In this document: piece after piece, positions 23,203 to 34,868 of the stretch
How positions within the stretch are numbered: position 1 is the first letter of the stretch
How the letters are laid out: each line of letters starts with the position of its first letter
Assembly (NCBI GenBank): GCA_022432975.1
Contig: CM039514.1
Coordinates: 7,485,519-7,549,518 of the forward strand
Source: Begonia masoniana
Taxonomy: Eukaryota; Streptophyta; Magnoliopsida; Cucurbitales; Begoniaceae
Length of the DNA: 64,000 bases
Reading direction: 5' to 3'
The notes under the pieces: generated by a model
What the model was told of the DNA's origin: nothing
The model's database searches: none
The model's input: only the letters and a program-made list of their open reading frames with translations
Translations under genes and position numbers: made by a program

Positions 23203-23680
23203 ATATTAAATCACAAAATTTTTACCATATGTAGAACAAATCATGGAAATGTAATCTAAAAATGTTTGTGATTTTCTAACACTTGCACGATTTATTATAA
23301 TTTAACTCTAAAATAATTAATTAAAATTATAATAAATTTTATAAATATTATAAAATCATGAAATTTTTACCATATGTAAACCTAATAATTAGAAGATATG
23401 TTAGAAAATTTTTGTAATTTTCTAACATTTACTCAATTTACTGTAATTTAACCTTAAAATAATTAACTAAATTTACAATAAATCAAACTAAGTGTTATTA
23501 AATCACGAAACATTTACCATATGTAGATCAAATCATGGGAAAAGAATCTGAAATTTTTCATGATTTTCTAAAACTTACATAATTTATTGTAATTTAACAC
23601 TTAAATAGTTAACTAAAATTATAATAAATAGTTCAAATGTTATTAAATCATGAAATATTTATCATATGTAGATAACATTA
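23203..23680. repeat. AT-rich tandem repeats of about 146 bp
   Basis: Three to four units, each beginning near AAATCA(C/T)GAAA-TTTTTACCATATGTAGA and containing TTTTCTAACACTTAC and TTATAATAAAT. With 9590-9667 they form one array interrupted by the gypsy element. Similar motifs occur in the MITE-like blocks at 2880-3300 and 7350-7960. Confidence 0.75.
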
Positions 23681-23689
23681 TGGGAAGGG

Positions 23690-24480
23690 GAGGTGGGGAG
23701 GCCGTCCTCAAAGATCGAGTACGGCCGGTACAGCTGGACCGATCGTACTGGACTCATTTTACAATTTTTTGCAAAAATAAAGTTGGAGTACGGCCCGTCC
23801 AGTGGACAGACCGTACTCCTTTGTTGAGAGTACGGTGGAGATGCCGTACTCCAACTTTGGAGGACAGGCTGGTCCTTGGGCCAACCGTCCTCAATGGTAA
23901 AACCCGTGACTTTTGTCACGGGTTTTGTCATTTTAGGGGCAAATACGGCCGGTCAGATTGGACCAGGTATGTGAACACGGAGAAATATCGTCGAAATTGA
24001 AAACGAGGGAGAGAATTGAGATAATTGAAGTGTGATTAAGGCTTTAAATAGGAGAGTCGAGTACGGCCGGTCTGACTTGACCGGTCGTACTCGACTCGCT
24101 AAAGGACAGAACTCGTGACTTTTGTCACGGGTTTGTTCCCCTCCGAGTACGGCTGGTCCAATCAGACCGGCCGTATTCGCCCCTAAAATGACTAAACCCG
24201 TGACTTTTACCATTGAGGACGGTTGGCCCAAGGACCAGCCTGTCCTCCAAAGTTGGAGTACGGCATCTCCACCATACTCTCAACAATAGAGTACGGCCTC
24301 TCCACTGGAGAGGCCGTACTCTCAACAAAGGAGTACGGCCTGTCCACTAGACGGGCCGTACTCCAACTTTATTTTTGCAAAAAATTGTAAAGGGAGTCCA
24401 GTACAGTCGGTCTAGCTGGACCGGCCGTACTCGATCTTTGAGAACGGCCTCCCCACCTCCCCTGCGAGGTTGAAATTGCA
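23690..24480. repeat. Fold-back block of GTACGGCC hairpin modules
   Basis: The left arm (about 23690-23990) and right arm (about 24130-24480) are imperfect inverted copies: GGGGAGGTGGGGAGGCCGT on one side and its RC on the other. The block contains many internal palindromes, such as 24289-24321 (16-bp arms around one C), and several copies of AAACCCGTGACTTTTGTCACGGG. A copy of a MULE outer end (24481-24570) follows the right arm only. Confidence 0.75.
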
Positions 24481-24570
24481 GATTCTCGATGAACAATGTA
24501 TTTTAAGGGTTTTTTTAAAACCAACCCATACTTTAGGGTTTTTATTAAAAAAAACCCTAATTATTTTAGA

Positions 24571-25335
24571 GTTAAATTATAATAAATTAGTTAATTGAAA
24601 ATAAATTATTTAATACATCTAACTGAGATTGTTGTTAATTTCTCCTGCCATTTAAATAAATTAAACTGATGACGTGTGATTTTAATTCTCCTCTATTTTA
24701 CCCAGAGTTTTGTCATCTCTCACTTTCATTATTTCATAAAAGTTCTCTTGCTTGGATAAGAGCTCCACCGATGACAGAGCTCGAAACATCATCTTCTCTA
24801 GTTGCCTGAGCTCTTGAGGCATCGTCTTCAAAGTCAAAAACTTTTCGCAAAACTCAAGTAGGTGTATTAAAATTTTCTATTTACTTTCATTTTAGATGGC
24901 CAAAAACATCAACTCCGCTGATGTTACGAAGAAATTGACTTCTTCGTTCAGTGGTTCAGCCACTGAATGTTATTCTTTGGATGTCGTTTTTAGGCGATGG
25001 TTGTTTATTTGAATGGCTGATGACTTGCAATTTGTAATTGAAGCAGATCGTCTAATAAGCTTTGTTCTTGGGTATAGAAAAGGTTTGTTCGAGCACTTGA
25101 GATGTCAGTCTTTGACGTTGATTGCACTTATGAGTCTTTAGGATAGTCTGTACAATGTTTTTACATTTACTTTCCACATACAAAGTTGTTTGAAACCAAT
25201 TGAAAGAAAGAGTTCAAGTTGACGTGTCACGAGTTTAAACGGTGGGAGTTCAAGAAAATGCCAAAACCCATCAAACGATATACAATGAATAAACAATACG
25301 ATAAAAAAAATTAATACATGTTATATTAAAAATAT
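24571..25335 (+). other. Unidentified degenerate MULE interior
   Basis: A frame after an acceptor-like TTTTAG begins ATGGCC at 24896 (MAKNINSADVTKKLTSS) and has stops at 25010 and about 25138, with codon-like sequence between (DDLQFVIEADRLISFVLGYR). I do not recognise the protein. It runs opposite to MURA and may be the 5' part of the second MULE ORF whose 3' part survives at 9110-9547. Confidence 0.35.
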
Positions 25336-28051
25336 TTACAAATTCCTGCCACGGCCGCGTGTCAAAGATTCATGCGTCCCATCAAATGTGTTAAAGCCCA
25401 TGAATGTGTCATGCGAAGCAGCGCCTGAAGTTGATCCCCGGTTAGGACAAGTGCGAGTATTATGCCCCTGCTGCCGACATATACCACAACGCACGGTTGA
25501 GTTCCTCTTACTGATTCTGGAGCTTGACGGCTCTTCGGGATCTCGCACTCTTGTCTTCTTCGGCCTACCAGGTTGACGTCGTCTTTTTGGCGGGAGGATT
25601 TTGTTCATATCTCGTACGATCGGCCACATTATTGGGCCACTGATCGGACGAATATAGTGTGAGTACATCTGCAGTTATCTTCCCCTGTAATAGCATGCAT
25701 GCACGTAGTCTTCTGGCGCGACTCTCATCTAGTACATGCAAGGAATGGAATGGACACACGGGATTCCTGTACGCTCCCACCGAGTGCAGTTGCACACACC
25801 AAAAGTCATGTCCACCTCGAATTGGTCGTATCCATTGCTGACTTGAAATCGTGTAGCTCCCGAAAACGTTGCATGTCAGTTTCCAGATGCACTCTTAAGC
25901 TTGTCAAGCTTTGCTTTGATCTTGGGACACAGGATCTCATTTGAATCAAACAGCTTCTCATATTTCTTGACGATGTGAGTCATCAAGCGTGTTTGGATCA
26001 TCTCGAACATGGTCAGGATCGGTTTGTCCCTGACTGGCAAAAGAAGTGCATTGAATGACTCGCTCAAGTTATTCAATCCCAGATCGCACTTGGAATTCAG
26101 AGAGAAGGCATAACTAGCCCAATATTTCGGCTCTTCTGCTCGAAGCCATTCGTGGGCTCCCGGACATAGCCCGTGTAGTTTCCGTATTTCATGCTCGAAA
26201 TGTGCCTCAGTGGGTGCTCTGGCCGCATTCCACATCGCATCTCTGTATGCTTTGCCCCGAAAATGGTTTTTGAAATTTGCATACATATGCCGGAGGCAGA
26301 AGCGGTGTTCAGCGTATGGGAATTGATCTCGAATTGCGCTCCATAACCCCTGATATTTGCGTGAACAATGGCGTTAATAAAATAATATTAAACCCCGAAC
26401 GCCAAAAAATTTTGAAATAACATATAAAAATACATCATACCTTTTGTCGATCTGAAATAAGTGTCCAACCGTAGCCATGCTGAGTGTTGAGGTCTTCCTT
26501 TAATATACGCAAAAACCATATCCATGACTCTGTACACTCAGACTCGACGTTGGCAACAGCAACGGGGTAGATTTCATCGTTTCCATCAATGTTGACGGCC
26601 GTGAGTAGTTGGCCAGCACACGAGCCCTTTAGATGACAGCCATCCAAGCAGATAACGTGTCTCTCGTACTCCAGCAACCCAGTCTTGCAAGCAGCCATGC
26701 ACATGTAGAATCTTTGGAATTCCAATTGATTACGGCCCACTGGGTTTCCATCAATTTTCACTGTGCTGCCCGGATTTGATCTGAATATTTCAGCTGCATA
26801 CGACCACAGCTGCCCGTACTGTTCGTCGCACTTCCCTTCATTGAGAGTTCGAGTTATGCTTCTTGCTCTTGTGGCAAGACTGAGTGAAATGTCGACGGTG
26901 AAGTCATTCCTCACTGTCTCCATAATAGACGAGATGTCCCAGGTAGGGTGACTTTTGAACCTGTCCAGGTAATGGTTCGCCAGACATTTTGCTGAAGCGC
27001 GTCGATTTTCAACTTGCCTCGAACAGTAGTGAGAGTCGATCAAGCTCTTTATTTGGAACGTTCGCTCATTTTGCATCAGCGAAGCATGCAGTCGCCACCC
27101 ACATCCATCTCCACATTCAGCCGTCAGTCGACTTCTTTCACATTTCTTGTATGTAATACCATAACCATTTTCTATGGAATATATGTCTATCTCGTTTTTC
27201 AGTTCCTGCAAAGAACCATATTCTCTACCCTTATGAAATCCCAGTGAGATTTGTTCTCTTACCGGTATGTTTTCCACCTCGTCGTCATCTGAGCCGACTG
27301 GTGTTCGAAGCTCATCGTCTAGCGATCTAGAGGTCGAATAGACATATATTTCTTCATTTTCCAGTGGGTTATCGAATGCTCGTACATCACCATATTCCGG
27401 CGTGTTGTCCAAATCCCAATCCATTTCGGCATCACCACTTGATCGCTCATCTAAATCAATCTGTAACACTCGGCATTTTTTTGCCATGTAATAGTTTTCC
27501 CGGATCATTTAAACGGGATTAATATTATATTAATACAACGGATGTTTTGGTTGAATTGATTGAAATAATTAGTGGAGGACTAAACTAATGTGTAACTAAC
27601 CAAAACACTAAGTTTAAAATGCATGGAAGGGTAAAATAGGGAGCTAGTTAAGGTGGGTGGGAAGAAACCAATGATTGAGTGACATCTGGCGACTTGATGA
27701 AGAAGCTAAGTTCTTCCTCCTACGTGAAACCCTCACTTCTCATCTGTTTCTTCCCACTGCTCTCTGCTCTCTCTTCCTGGTAATTTTTGACAAAGCACCA
27801 ACACTTTGTTTTCTGGTTTTTCTTCCATTTCCTTCAGCAAAGGTAAGCATCTACTCACATTAATAAATTTGAACAAGTGAAAGTAAGAGTTTGTTGGAGT
27901 TTTAGGTTAAGATACTTGGGATAAAACTCTCGGTTTTTGTATGGAAACACACCCGTTGTTTTCTACAAGTCTGAAATGAGTTTGCTGCATATCCTGCCAA
28001 CTTATTAGTTAACATTTGCAGTTGTTTAATACCTCTTCATGCATGCTACAG

Positions 28052-28778
28052 ATCCGAGCGTTCCAGGGACATTCGAGCATTTGACACCGCAGCAAACAGG
28101 TAAGTTCATAACTGAGAGTTGGCCCTTAAGGCCCTACATCACAGAGGTACTAGGGTTCCTGTTCTGTCAGGTAGTTTTGGGTAGAAATGTTATAGCTTCT
28201 GTTCAGTTTGTGTTCTGTGTTGTCTGTTCAGTTCACGTTCTGAGTTTTCTGTTTTCTGTCTCATAATATGCTCTGTTATTTCTGTCATCGGCTGTTATAG
28301 GTTTAGGCACTGAGAATGTCATGCATACACGTTTTACTGAAAATCCATGCAAAACTGATTTCTGTACACTGTTTGAAACTAATAAGATAAAATCCGACTG
28401 AAATGTACCAGGTTAAGTGCGGGACGGGGACTGGCCCCAGAACTGTTTACTGATTACTGTTTACTGTACTGTTTCCCCGAATGTGCCTGATAGTGCACCC
28501 TCCCCCTTCCCCACTGTTTCCCCGAATGTGCCTGATAGTGCACCCTCCCCCTCCCACAATGTTTGTCATTTCCCCTATAAGCCCCACTTAATTCTACTGC
28601 CACTGTAACTAAATGTTCTGTACTGTCACCGTATTTCTGAAAACTGCATGCATAGCATTTGCATCACTGCATTCTGATTATGTCCTTACTGAGTTTTAGA
28701 CTCATAGGTGAACTCTCTGATGTAGGTACTGAACCCGAACCCGAGGACTTGGTTCCTCAAAATGACAATCTGATGTAG
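28052..28778 (+). other. Micro-exon and terminal exon inside the gypsy 5' LTR
   Basis: A donor AAAG|GTAAGC at 27842/27843 is followed by a 48-nt micro-exon (28052-28099) between GCTACAG and CAG|GTAAGT, then a 53-nt exon (28726-28778) after GATGTAG ending in TAG. In frame AT-CCG-AGC it reads PSVPGTFEH, then LTPQQTG, then TEPEPEDLVPQNDNLM and stop. Lengths and phase equal those in the solo LTR, and residues line up (PS...TF...QQ.G...P.(E/D)(E/D)LV.Q...LM). The 3' LTR copy is at 35459-35506 and 36133-36185. Confidence 0.5.
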
Positions 28779-29644
28779 CTGGTGGATCGAGCTCACAGGG
28801 TGGTTGTTGCAGCCAGACATGTATCTGCTCTGAGGTTTTAAATTTTGAAAGAGAAAATATTGTCTGTGAGTTTTACTTAGATTCTGATGTTTTGGTTTTA
28901 GGAAATTCTGTCGAAATTCTGTGGTATTCTAGTAATGTATTGGATCTGTCTTGATGTCTAAAACCTCTGTATTTGACAGTTGTACCTATGTTTTGAAATG
29001 TATTGAAATCATTCTGGAACTGCTGGAAATCTTTTATCAGTTTGTGCATGGATGACTTCTAGTTTTAGAGCTGTCCATGCAATCTGCTTCCTTGTTTCTG
29101 ACAATTGTAAAGTATGTTCTACAATTTTTATGCCCTCGGTTTGTACTGTATTTGACAGTTAAAATAGGTTTTGAGGTATTCTGAATTTATTTTGGGATAT
29201 CCTCAGTTGATCAGTGCATGAATTATCTCTGGTTTGGAGTAATCCATGCAGGTCATTTTCTTGAAAATCTGTTGACTGTAAAATGCATTTTTACAACTGT
29301 GTTTAGAATCGGGTTTGGAGGCTTGAAGCCTTTATGCCTGCTGTTTTGAAGTTATTTGTTGGTATGTATTTCTGTTAAAATTTGTCGGGTTTCTATCTTA
29401 AAACCACGTCTTCCGATTTCATCTACCGGTAGGAACTTTGCCTTCATCTACCGATGGTTTCTTTCTCTGCATCTACCGCCAAGTAATGTCTTTCTTATAT
29501 TCTCATTCCTACCGATGACCGTTACCCTTTTTAAGTCTATGTCTAAACTTCATCTATCGATATATACTGTTCACTTTTTGTCTTATTCCCATCCAACGTC
29601 AAACAGTAGTTCTGTTATAGGTTTTCTTCTGCCGATTCCGTTTA

Positions 29645-29925
29645 TTGCCTGTTTCCTGCCGATGACGTCATCACATCTTTTGATGACGTCATCAAACATT
29701 CTGATTCCGTTTGCTACCTATATCTTCCGATGACGTCATCAAACATCCTGATTCCGTTTGCTGCCTACATCTTCCGATGACGTCATCACATCTTCCGATG
29801 ACGTCATCAAACATTCCGATTCCGTTTGTTGCCTATATCCGCCGATGACATCATCCATCTTCCGGCTGACGTCATCTCTATTTCTGTCTTTATAAATTGC
29901 ATCTACCGACTGACGTCATCTGTTC
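29645..29925 (+). promoter_or_regulatory. Array of seven TGACGTCA palindromes followed by a TATA-like box (5' LTR)
   Basis: Seven perfect TGACGTCA sites, mostly within TTCCGATGACGTCATCA, plus one TGACATCA, lie in about 280 bp. TATAAATT at 29891 lies between the sixth and seventh. TGACGTCA is the CRE/TGA-bZIP palindrome, so this looks like an LTR enhancer-promoter. The functional reading is inference. Confidence 0.6.
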
Positions 29926-30238
29926 TGTCTTGTTCAATCTACCGATGATCTTTTAAACTGAGTCTTCCGCCAGCCTTACGTTATGTTTTCTGTTTTTACC
30001 TGTTTATTTTGTTTAATTATTTTCTTCGCCCCGTCTCTTCACTTCTGTTGTCCATTACTGAGACTTGTTTCGCTTTCAACTCCAGAGAACTCTCTCTCTG
30101 TCAAGTTTTAAAGTTTGTACATGTTCTGTTCCCCGTTTTAAAGAAAAAATATATATAGTCACTGTTTTCCGATTACTGTCCCGGAGTGACGGCTCTGATC
30201 CCGGACCCCGATCGGGTTCGGTTTTGGGTCGTCACAGT

Positions 30239-30252
30239 TGTGGTATCAGAGA
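30239..30252 (+). other. Primer binding site (initiator tRNA-Met)
   Basis: TGGTATCAGAGA begins four bases after the 5' LTR, matching the usual plant gypsy primer site. Confidence 0.85.
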
Positions 30253-30394
30253 GACAAGGTTTTAAAACCGATTCTGTGAAATGTCTGACTGCGCAACCCG
30301 CCACGTAAGATCGCTCCACCAACTATAAGTGTTTAAATTTCTGTAAAAGTTCTGTTATTAAATTAGGTTATTCTGTTTATAGGGTTTATTAGAA

Positions 30395-33300
30395 ATGGTG
30401 AGAGGACATCAAGAAGAGTCAAGCGAAAGCTCTCGAGCCATTGACCGACTAACCAAACTGGTGGGTGCACAGTCACGCATGGTTGAACGTATGATGGCTA
30501 GAGAAGATGATAGAAACAATAACCATGGGAATAACAATCGTGATAATGCGCCGCGAGACAACAGTGGAGACAGATTCCGGCGACTCCAGCCGCCTTCATT
30601 TGATGGACTGTCTACAGACCCGACCCGTGCTGAAACCTGGATTCGAACAATGGAGAAAATGTTTGGATATGCGGAAGTAGAAGACAACAAGAAGATTATT
30701 TGCGCCACGTTCTATCTCACCGAAAGTGCGGGATTTTGGTGGGACACAGTGCAGTCAACTATTGTGGCATTAAGCTGGGAGGGATTCACGACAATTTTCT
30801 ACGAGAAGTATTTTGACAGAGGAGTGAGGAAGGAAAAGTTGCTCGAGTTTTCTCGGCTGCGACAGTATGGATCAGTGGCCGAGTATGTTCAGAAATTTGA
30901 GTCGTTATCCCGATATGCAACACACATGGTGGCCACTGATGAGAACAAAGTGCACCAGTTTATTCAAGGTTTAAAGATGGACCTTCTGCGAGGAATCACA
31001 ACTGGAGGTTTTGATGAGGCACCATATGTGAAAGTGGTGGCCAAGGCTTATCAACTGGAGGCCTTAGAAATAAAGTCCCAGAGACAGAGAGAACCACCAA
31101 GAGGAATTATAAGAAATACTCCCCAACAGCAACAGCAAAGGATCCAGAATTTTCAACCTCAACAACAGGAACAGAACAGGGGCATTAAAAGGCCCAATGA
31201 GACCCTTGCTTACCAAGACAAAGGAAAGAGACCGATGGGAGCTCCTCAGCTCACTACATGTCCACGGTGCCAGAGAAGCCACCAAGGCGAATGCAGGCTT
31301 ATTTCTGGCGCTTGTTTCCGATGTGGCAAAGTAGGCCATCTTGTTCGGGATTGCCCAATGCCCGACACCAGAACAGGTCAAGCCGTGCCGAGATTGTTTG
31401 CAATGATGGAAGATGTTGATGATGCTGATCTACACACGGCAATTACCGGTACGATTATAATATGTGATACACCTGCTTATACCTTGTGGGACACGGGGGC
31501 CACACACTCGTTTGTGGCCAAGGACTTTGTAGTTAGACAGAAATTTTGTAGTACGACGTCAGATCAGCCCTACAGCATTATGCTACCGTCCGGAGAATTT
31601 ATGCACTCCGAGCAGGTGGTACAGGGTAATATAGTGTCAGTAGGAAACCAGAAGTTGTACGCTGACCTTATCGTCATCGGTATGAAAGGGTACGATGTCA
31701 TTCTGGGGATGGACTGGCTGTTTAGAAATCATGCCACCATCAACTGTAGGTCCGGGCTAGTGTCATTTAAACGCCCAAATGAAGTAGAATTCTCTTATCA
31801 GGCGGTACCGAAGAAACACCGTATGCCTGTTATCTCTTCCCTGAAAGCTCAACAGCTAATGAGGTCAGGATGCATCGGATTTCTTGCCCACGTAGTGGAT
31901 GTTCAAAGACAAAGTGATGTTGGACTTCAAAATATTCCGGTAGTCCGAGACTTCTCAGAGGTTTTCTTAGATGACCTACCGGGATTGCCACCTGATCGCG
32001 AAATTGAGTTTGAAATTGACGTATATCCAGGTGCGGAACCAGTATCGAAGAATCCGTACCGTATGGCACTAATTGAACTGAAGGAATTGAAGGCTCAGCT
32101 GAAAGAGTTAGTGGACAAGGGTTTTGTACGCCCTAGTTTCTCTCTGTGGGGTGCCCCCGTCTTATTTGTCAAGAAAAAGGATGGGTCCCTACGGATGTGT
32201 ATTGACTACCGTGAGCTGAACAAGTTGACGATCAAGAATAAGTACCCGTTGCCAAGGATCGACGATCTGTTTGATCAGCTACAGGGAGCCCGGGTATTCT
32301 CGAAGATTGACTTGCTCTCCGGCTATTACCAATTAAAGGTCAGAGCTGATGATATCCCAAAGACCGCCTTCAGGACTCGGTATGGGCACTACAAATTCTT
32401 AGTGATGTCGTTTGGATTGACCAATGCCCCGGCAGCGTTTATGGACCTGATGAACAGGATATTCCAGGATGTCTTGGATAAATTTGTAATCGTTTTCATC
32501 GACGACATTCTGGTTTATTCCAGGAGTGAGGCCGAACATGAAAACCACTTGGCAATTGTGCTATCGACCTTGAGGCAACATCAACTGTACGCCAAGCTAT
32601 CAAAGTGCGAGTTCTGGCTGAGTAAGATTAATTTCTTAGGCCACGTGGTGTCTGCTGAAGGAGTATCTGTGGACCCGGCCAAGATTCAGGCTGTGAAGGA
32701 TTGGCCCAGGCCGAGAAATGCAAGTGAAGTACGAAGCTTTATCGGACTAGCTGGTTATTACAGGAAGTTCATCAAGGGATTTTCTGTGATAGCGAAGCCT
32801 ATGACCAGCCTAACAAGGAAGGAAAGCAAGTTCAAGTGGTCTGAAGCATGTGATGTGAGCTTTCAAACGCTTAAGCAGAAACTAACCACTGCTCCTCTGT
32901 TAGTATTGCCGGTTGAAGATGGCAAATTCAGCGTATATTGTGATGCGTCTAAGATCGGCTTGGGATGTGTACTAATGCAAGAAGGGAAAGTAGTGGCATA
33001 CGCATCCAGACAACTGAAGAGCCACGAGGAAAACTACCCTACTCACGACCTTGAGTTAGCGGCAGTTGTATTTGCGCTGAAAGTATGGAGACACCACCTA
33101 TATGGGCAATCATGTGAGGTGTTTTCTGACCACAAGAGTTTGAAGTACCTTTTTACTCAGAAATAGTTGAATATGAGGCAGAGGCGGTGGTTAGAGTTTG
33201 TAAAAGATTATGATGTGGAAATTAAATACCATCCTGGTAAGGCTAATGTGGTAGCTGATGCACTGAGCAGAATGCCAGCTACTATGCAACCAGTTATGTT

Positions 33301-34828
33301 GGCCGTATCAATGCCTTTGAAGATGGAGATACAGAAGTTCGATATGGAGATAGTTTCTGGGCTATCGACCATACTAGCAAACTTGACACTACGGCCCTCC
33401 GTCCTAGACCGAATTAAGGAAGCCCAGAAGACTAATTCAAAGGAGATGGCTGATATGGTGGGCAAAGTGCCAATGGCTTCTTCCGATTTCAGTTATTCGG
33501 GAGATGGAGTTCTGAAGTTCAAAGACAGATGGTATGTTCCGAAAGACGAAGAGCTACGGAAGCATATCTTGTCGGAAGCTCATTCATCTTCTTTCTCTGT
33601 GCATCCAGGAAGCACGAAGATGTACCAAGACTTGAAACTTCACTTCTGGTGGCCAAATATGAAGAATGAAGTGGCCAAGTATGTGGAGTCTTGCATGATA
33701 TGTCAACAAGTCAAAGCTGAACATCAACGACCAAGTGGAACGCTTCAGCCTCTCCCGATTCCCGAATGGAAGTGGGAGAACATTACAATGGACTTTGTTG
33801 TTGGCTTGCCAAGAACGGTTAAAGGCCATAATAGCATATGGGTTATAGTGGACAGATTGACGAAGTCTACCCATTTTCTACCTGTGAAGACGACATTCTC
33901 CATGGATCAGTATGCTGAGCTATACATTAGTGAGATTGTCAAGCTACATGGTATTCCGGTGTCAATTGTTTCGGACCGGGATCCTAGATTCACTTCCAGG
34001 TTTTGGAAAAGTTTACAAAGCTCCCTAGGCACGAGGTTGGACTTCAGCACGGCATTTCATCCACAGACGGATGGGCAATCTGAGAGAACAATTCAGACGC
34101 TGGAGGATATGCTAAGATCGTGCGTGCTGGAATTTCATGCTCCTTGGAGTAGATACCTACCACTTGTGGAGTTTGCTTACAACAATAGCTACCAGGCTAC
34201 AATTGGCATGGCTCCTTAAGAGGCACTTTATGGCAGGAAGTGTAGATCCCCATTGTGTTGGGATGAAGTCGGAGAAACTAAGCTTATTGGCCCTGAGATA
34301 CTACAGCAGATGTCTGAGGTGATAGCTGCCATCAAACAACGTATAAGAACTGCTCAGAGTCGACAGAAAAGCTACGCAGACCACAGAAGAAGAGACTTGG
34401 AGTTTACTGAAGGTGATGAAGTGTTCTTGAAGGTGTCGCCTTTCAAGGGCGTGATGAGGTTTGGAAAGAAAGGGAAGCTAAGCCCAAGGTTCATTGGCCC
34501 CTTTCCCATTTTGAATAGAATCGGGAACATGGCCTACAGATTACAACTACCAGCGTCCATGGATGGAGTTCACAATGTTTTTCACGTTTCGATGCTGAGA
34601 AAATGTGTACGAGATCCAACTCAGGTCGTGGAACACGTGGACTTTGATATCATGCCGACACTGACATATGAAGAGAGGCCCATACAGATTCTGGATACCT
34701 CAGTCAAAGTATTGCGCAACAAAGTGGTCCCGTTGGTGAAAGTCTTATGGCGCAACCATAATGTGGAGGAAGCCACTTGGGAAAGACTGGAGGATGTTAG
34801 AGCCCAATATCCGGACCTCTTTGCTTAG
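30395..34828 (+). pseudogene. Ty3/gypsy Gag-Pol polyprotein with two nonsense codons
   Basis: A single frame runs from ATG 30395 to TAG 34826-34828, interrupted by TAG at 33164-33166 (after the RNase H motif FTQK, normally Glu) and TAA at 34217-34219 (in the integrase, after MAP, normally Tyr). Domains in order: Gag capsid-like from about residue 55, a Q-rich linker, a CCHC knuckle [14 protein letters not shown], aspartic protease [13 protein letters not shown] with FIDDILVYS, RNase H with [10 protein letters not shown], the HHCC zinc finger and DDE integrase, and a chromodomain-like end (EEATWERLED). Both lesions are single-base changes; there is no frameshift. If expressed, it would make Gag, protease, RT and most of RNase H, but no integrase. 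Confidence 0.95.
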
Positions 34829-34854
34829 GCAAATTTTGGGGACAAAATTTCTGT

Positions 34855-34868
34855 TAAGGTGGGTGGAA
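34855..34868 (+). other. Polypurine tract
   Basis: AAGGTGGGTGGAA immediately precedes the 3' LTR, where plus-strand priming occurs. Confidence 0.8.

Larger units (their letters stand above)
27462..30236 (+). repeat. 5' LTR
   Basis: Runs TGTAACACTCGGC to GGGTCGTCACA. Carries the micro-exon unit (28052-28099 and 28726-28778), two 44-bp tandem units (TTTCCCCGAATGTGCCTGAT, 28469-28555) and the TGACGTCA array near its 3' end. Confidence 0.95.

Noticed and set aside
23690..24480. Regularly spaced palindromes suggestive of a CRISPR-like array
   Set aside because: Units are inverted and nested, without constant spacers, in a plant nuclear context; they are MULE fold-back modules.
25388..26951. Plus-strand frames opposite MURA
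   Set aside because: Shadows of the minus-strand transposase; no family features.
9663..30252. tRNA-like TGGTATCAGAGC strings
   Set aside because: They are primer binding sites next to LTRs; no tRNA cloverleaf is visible around them.
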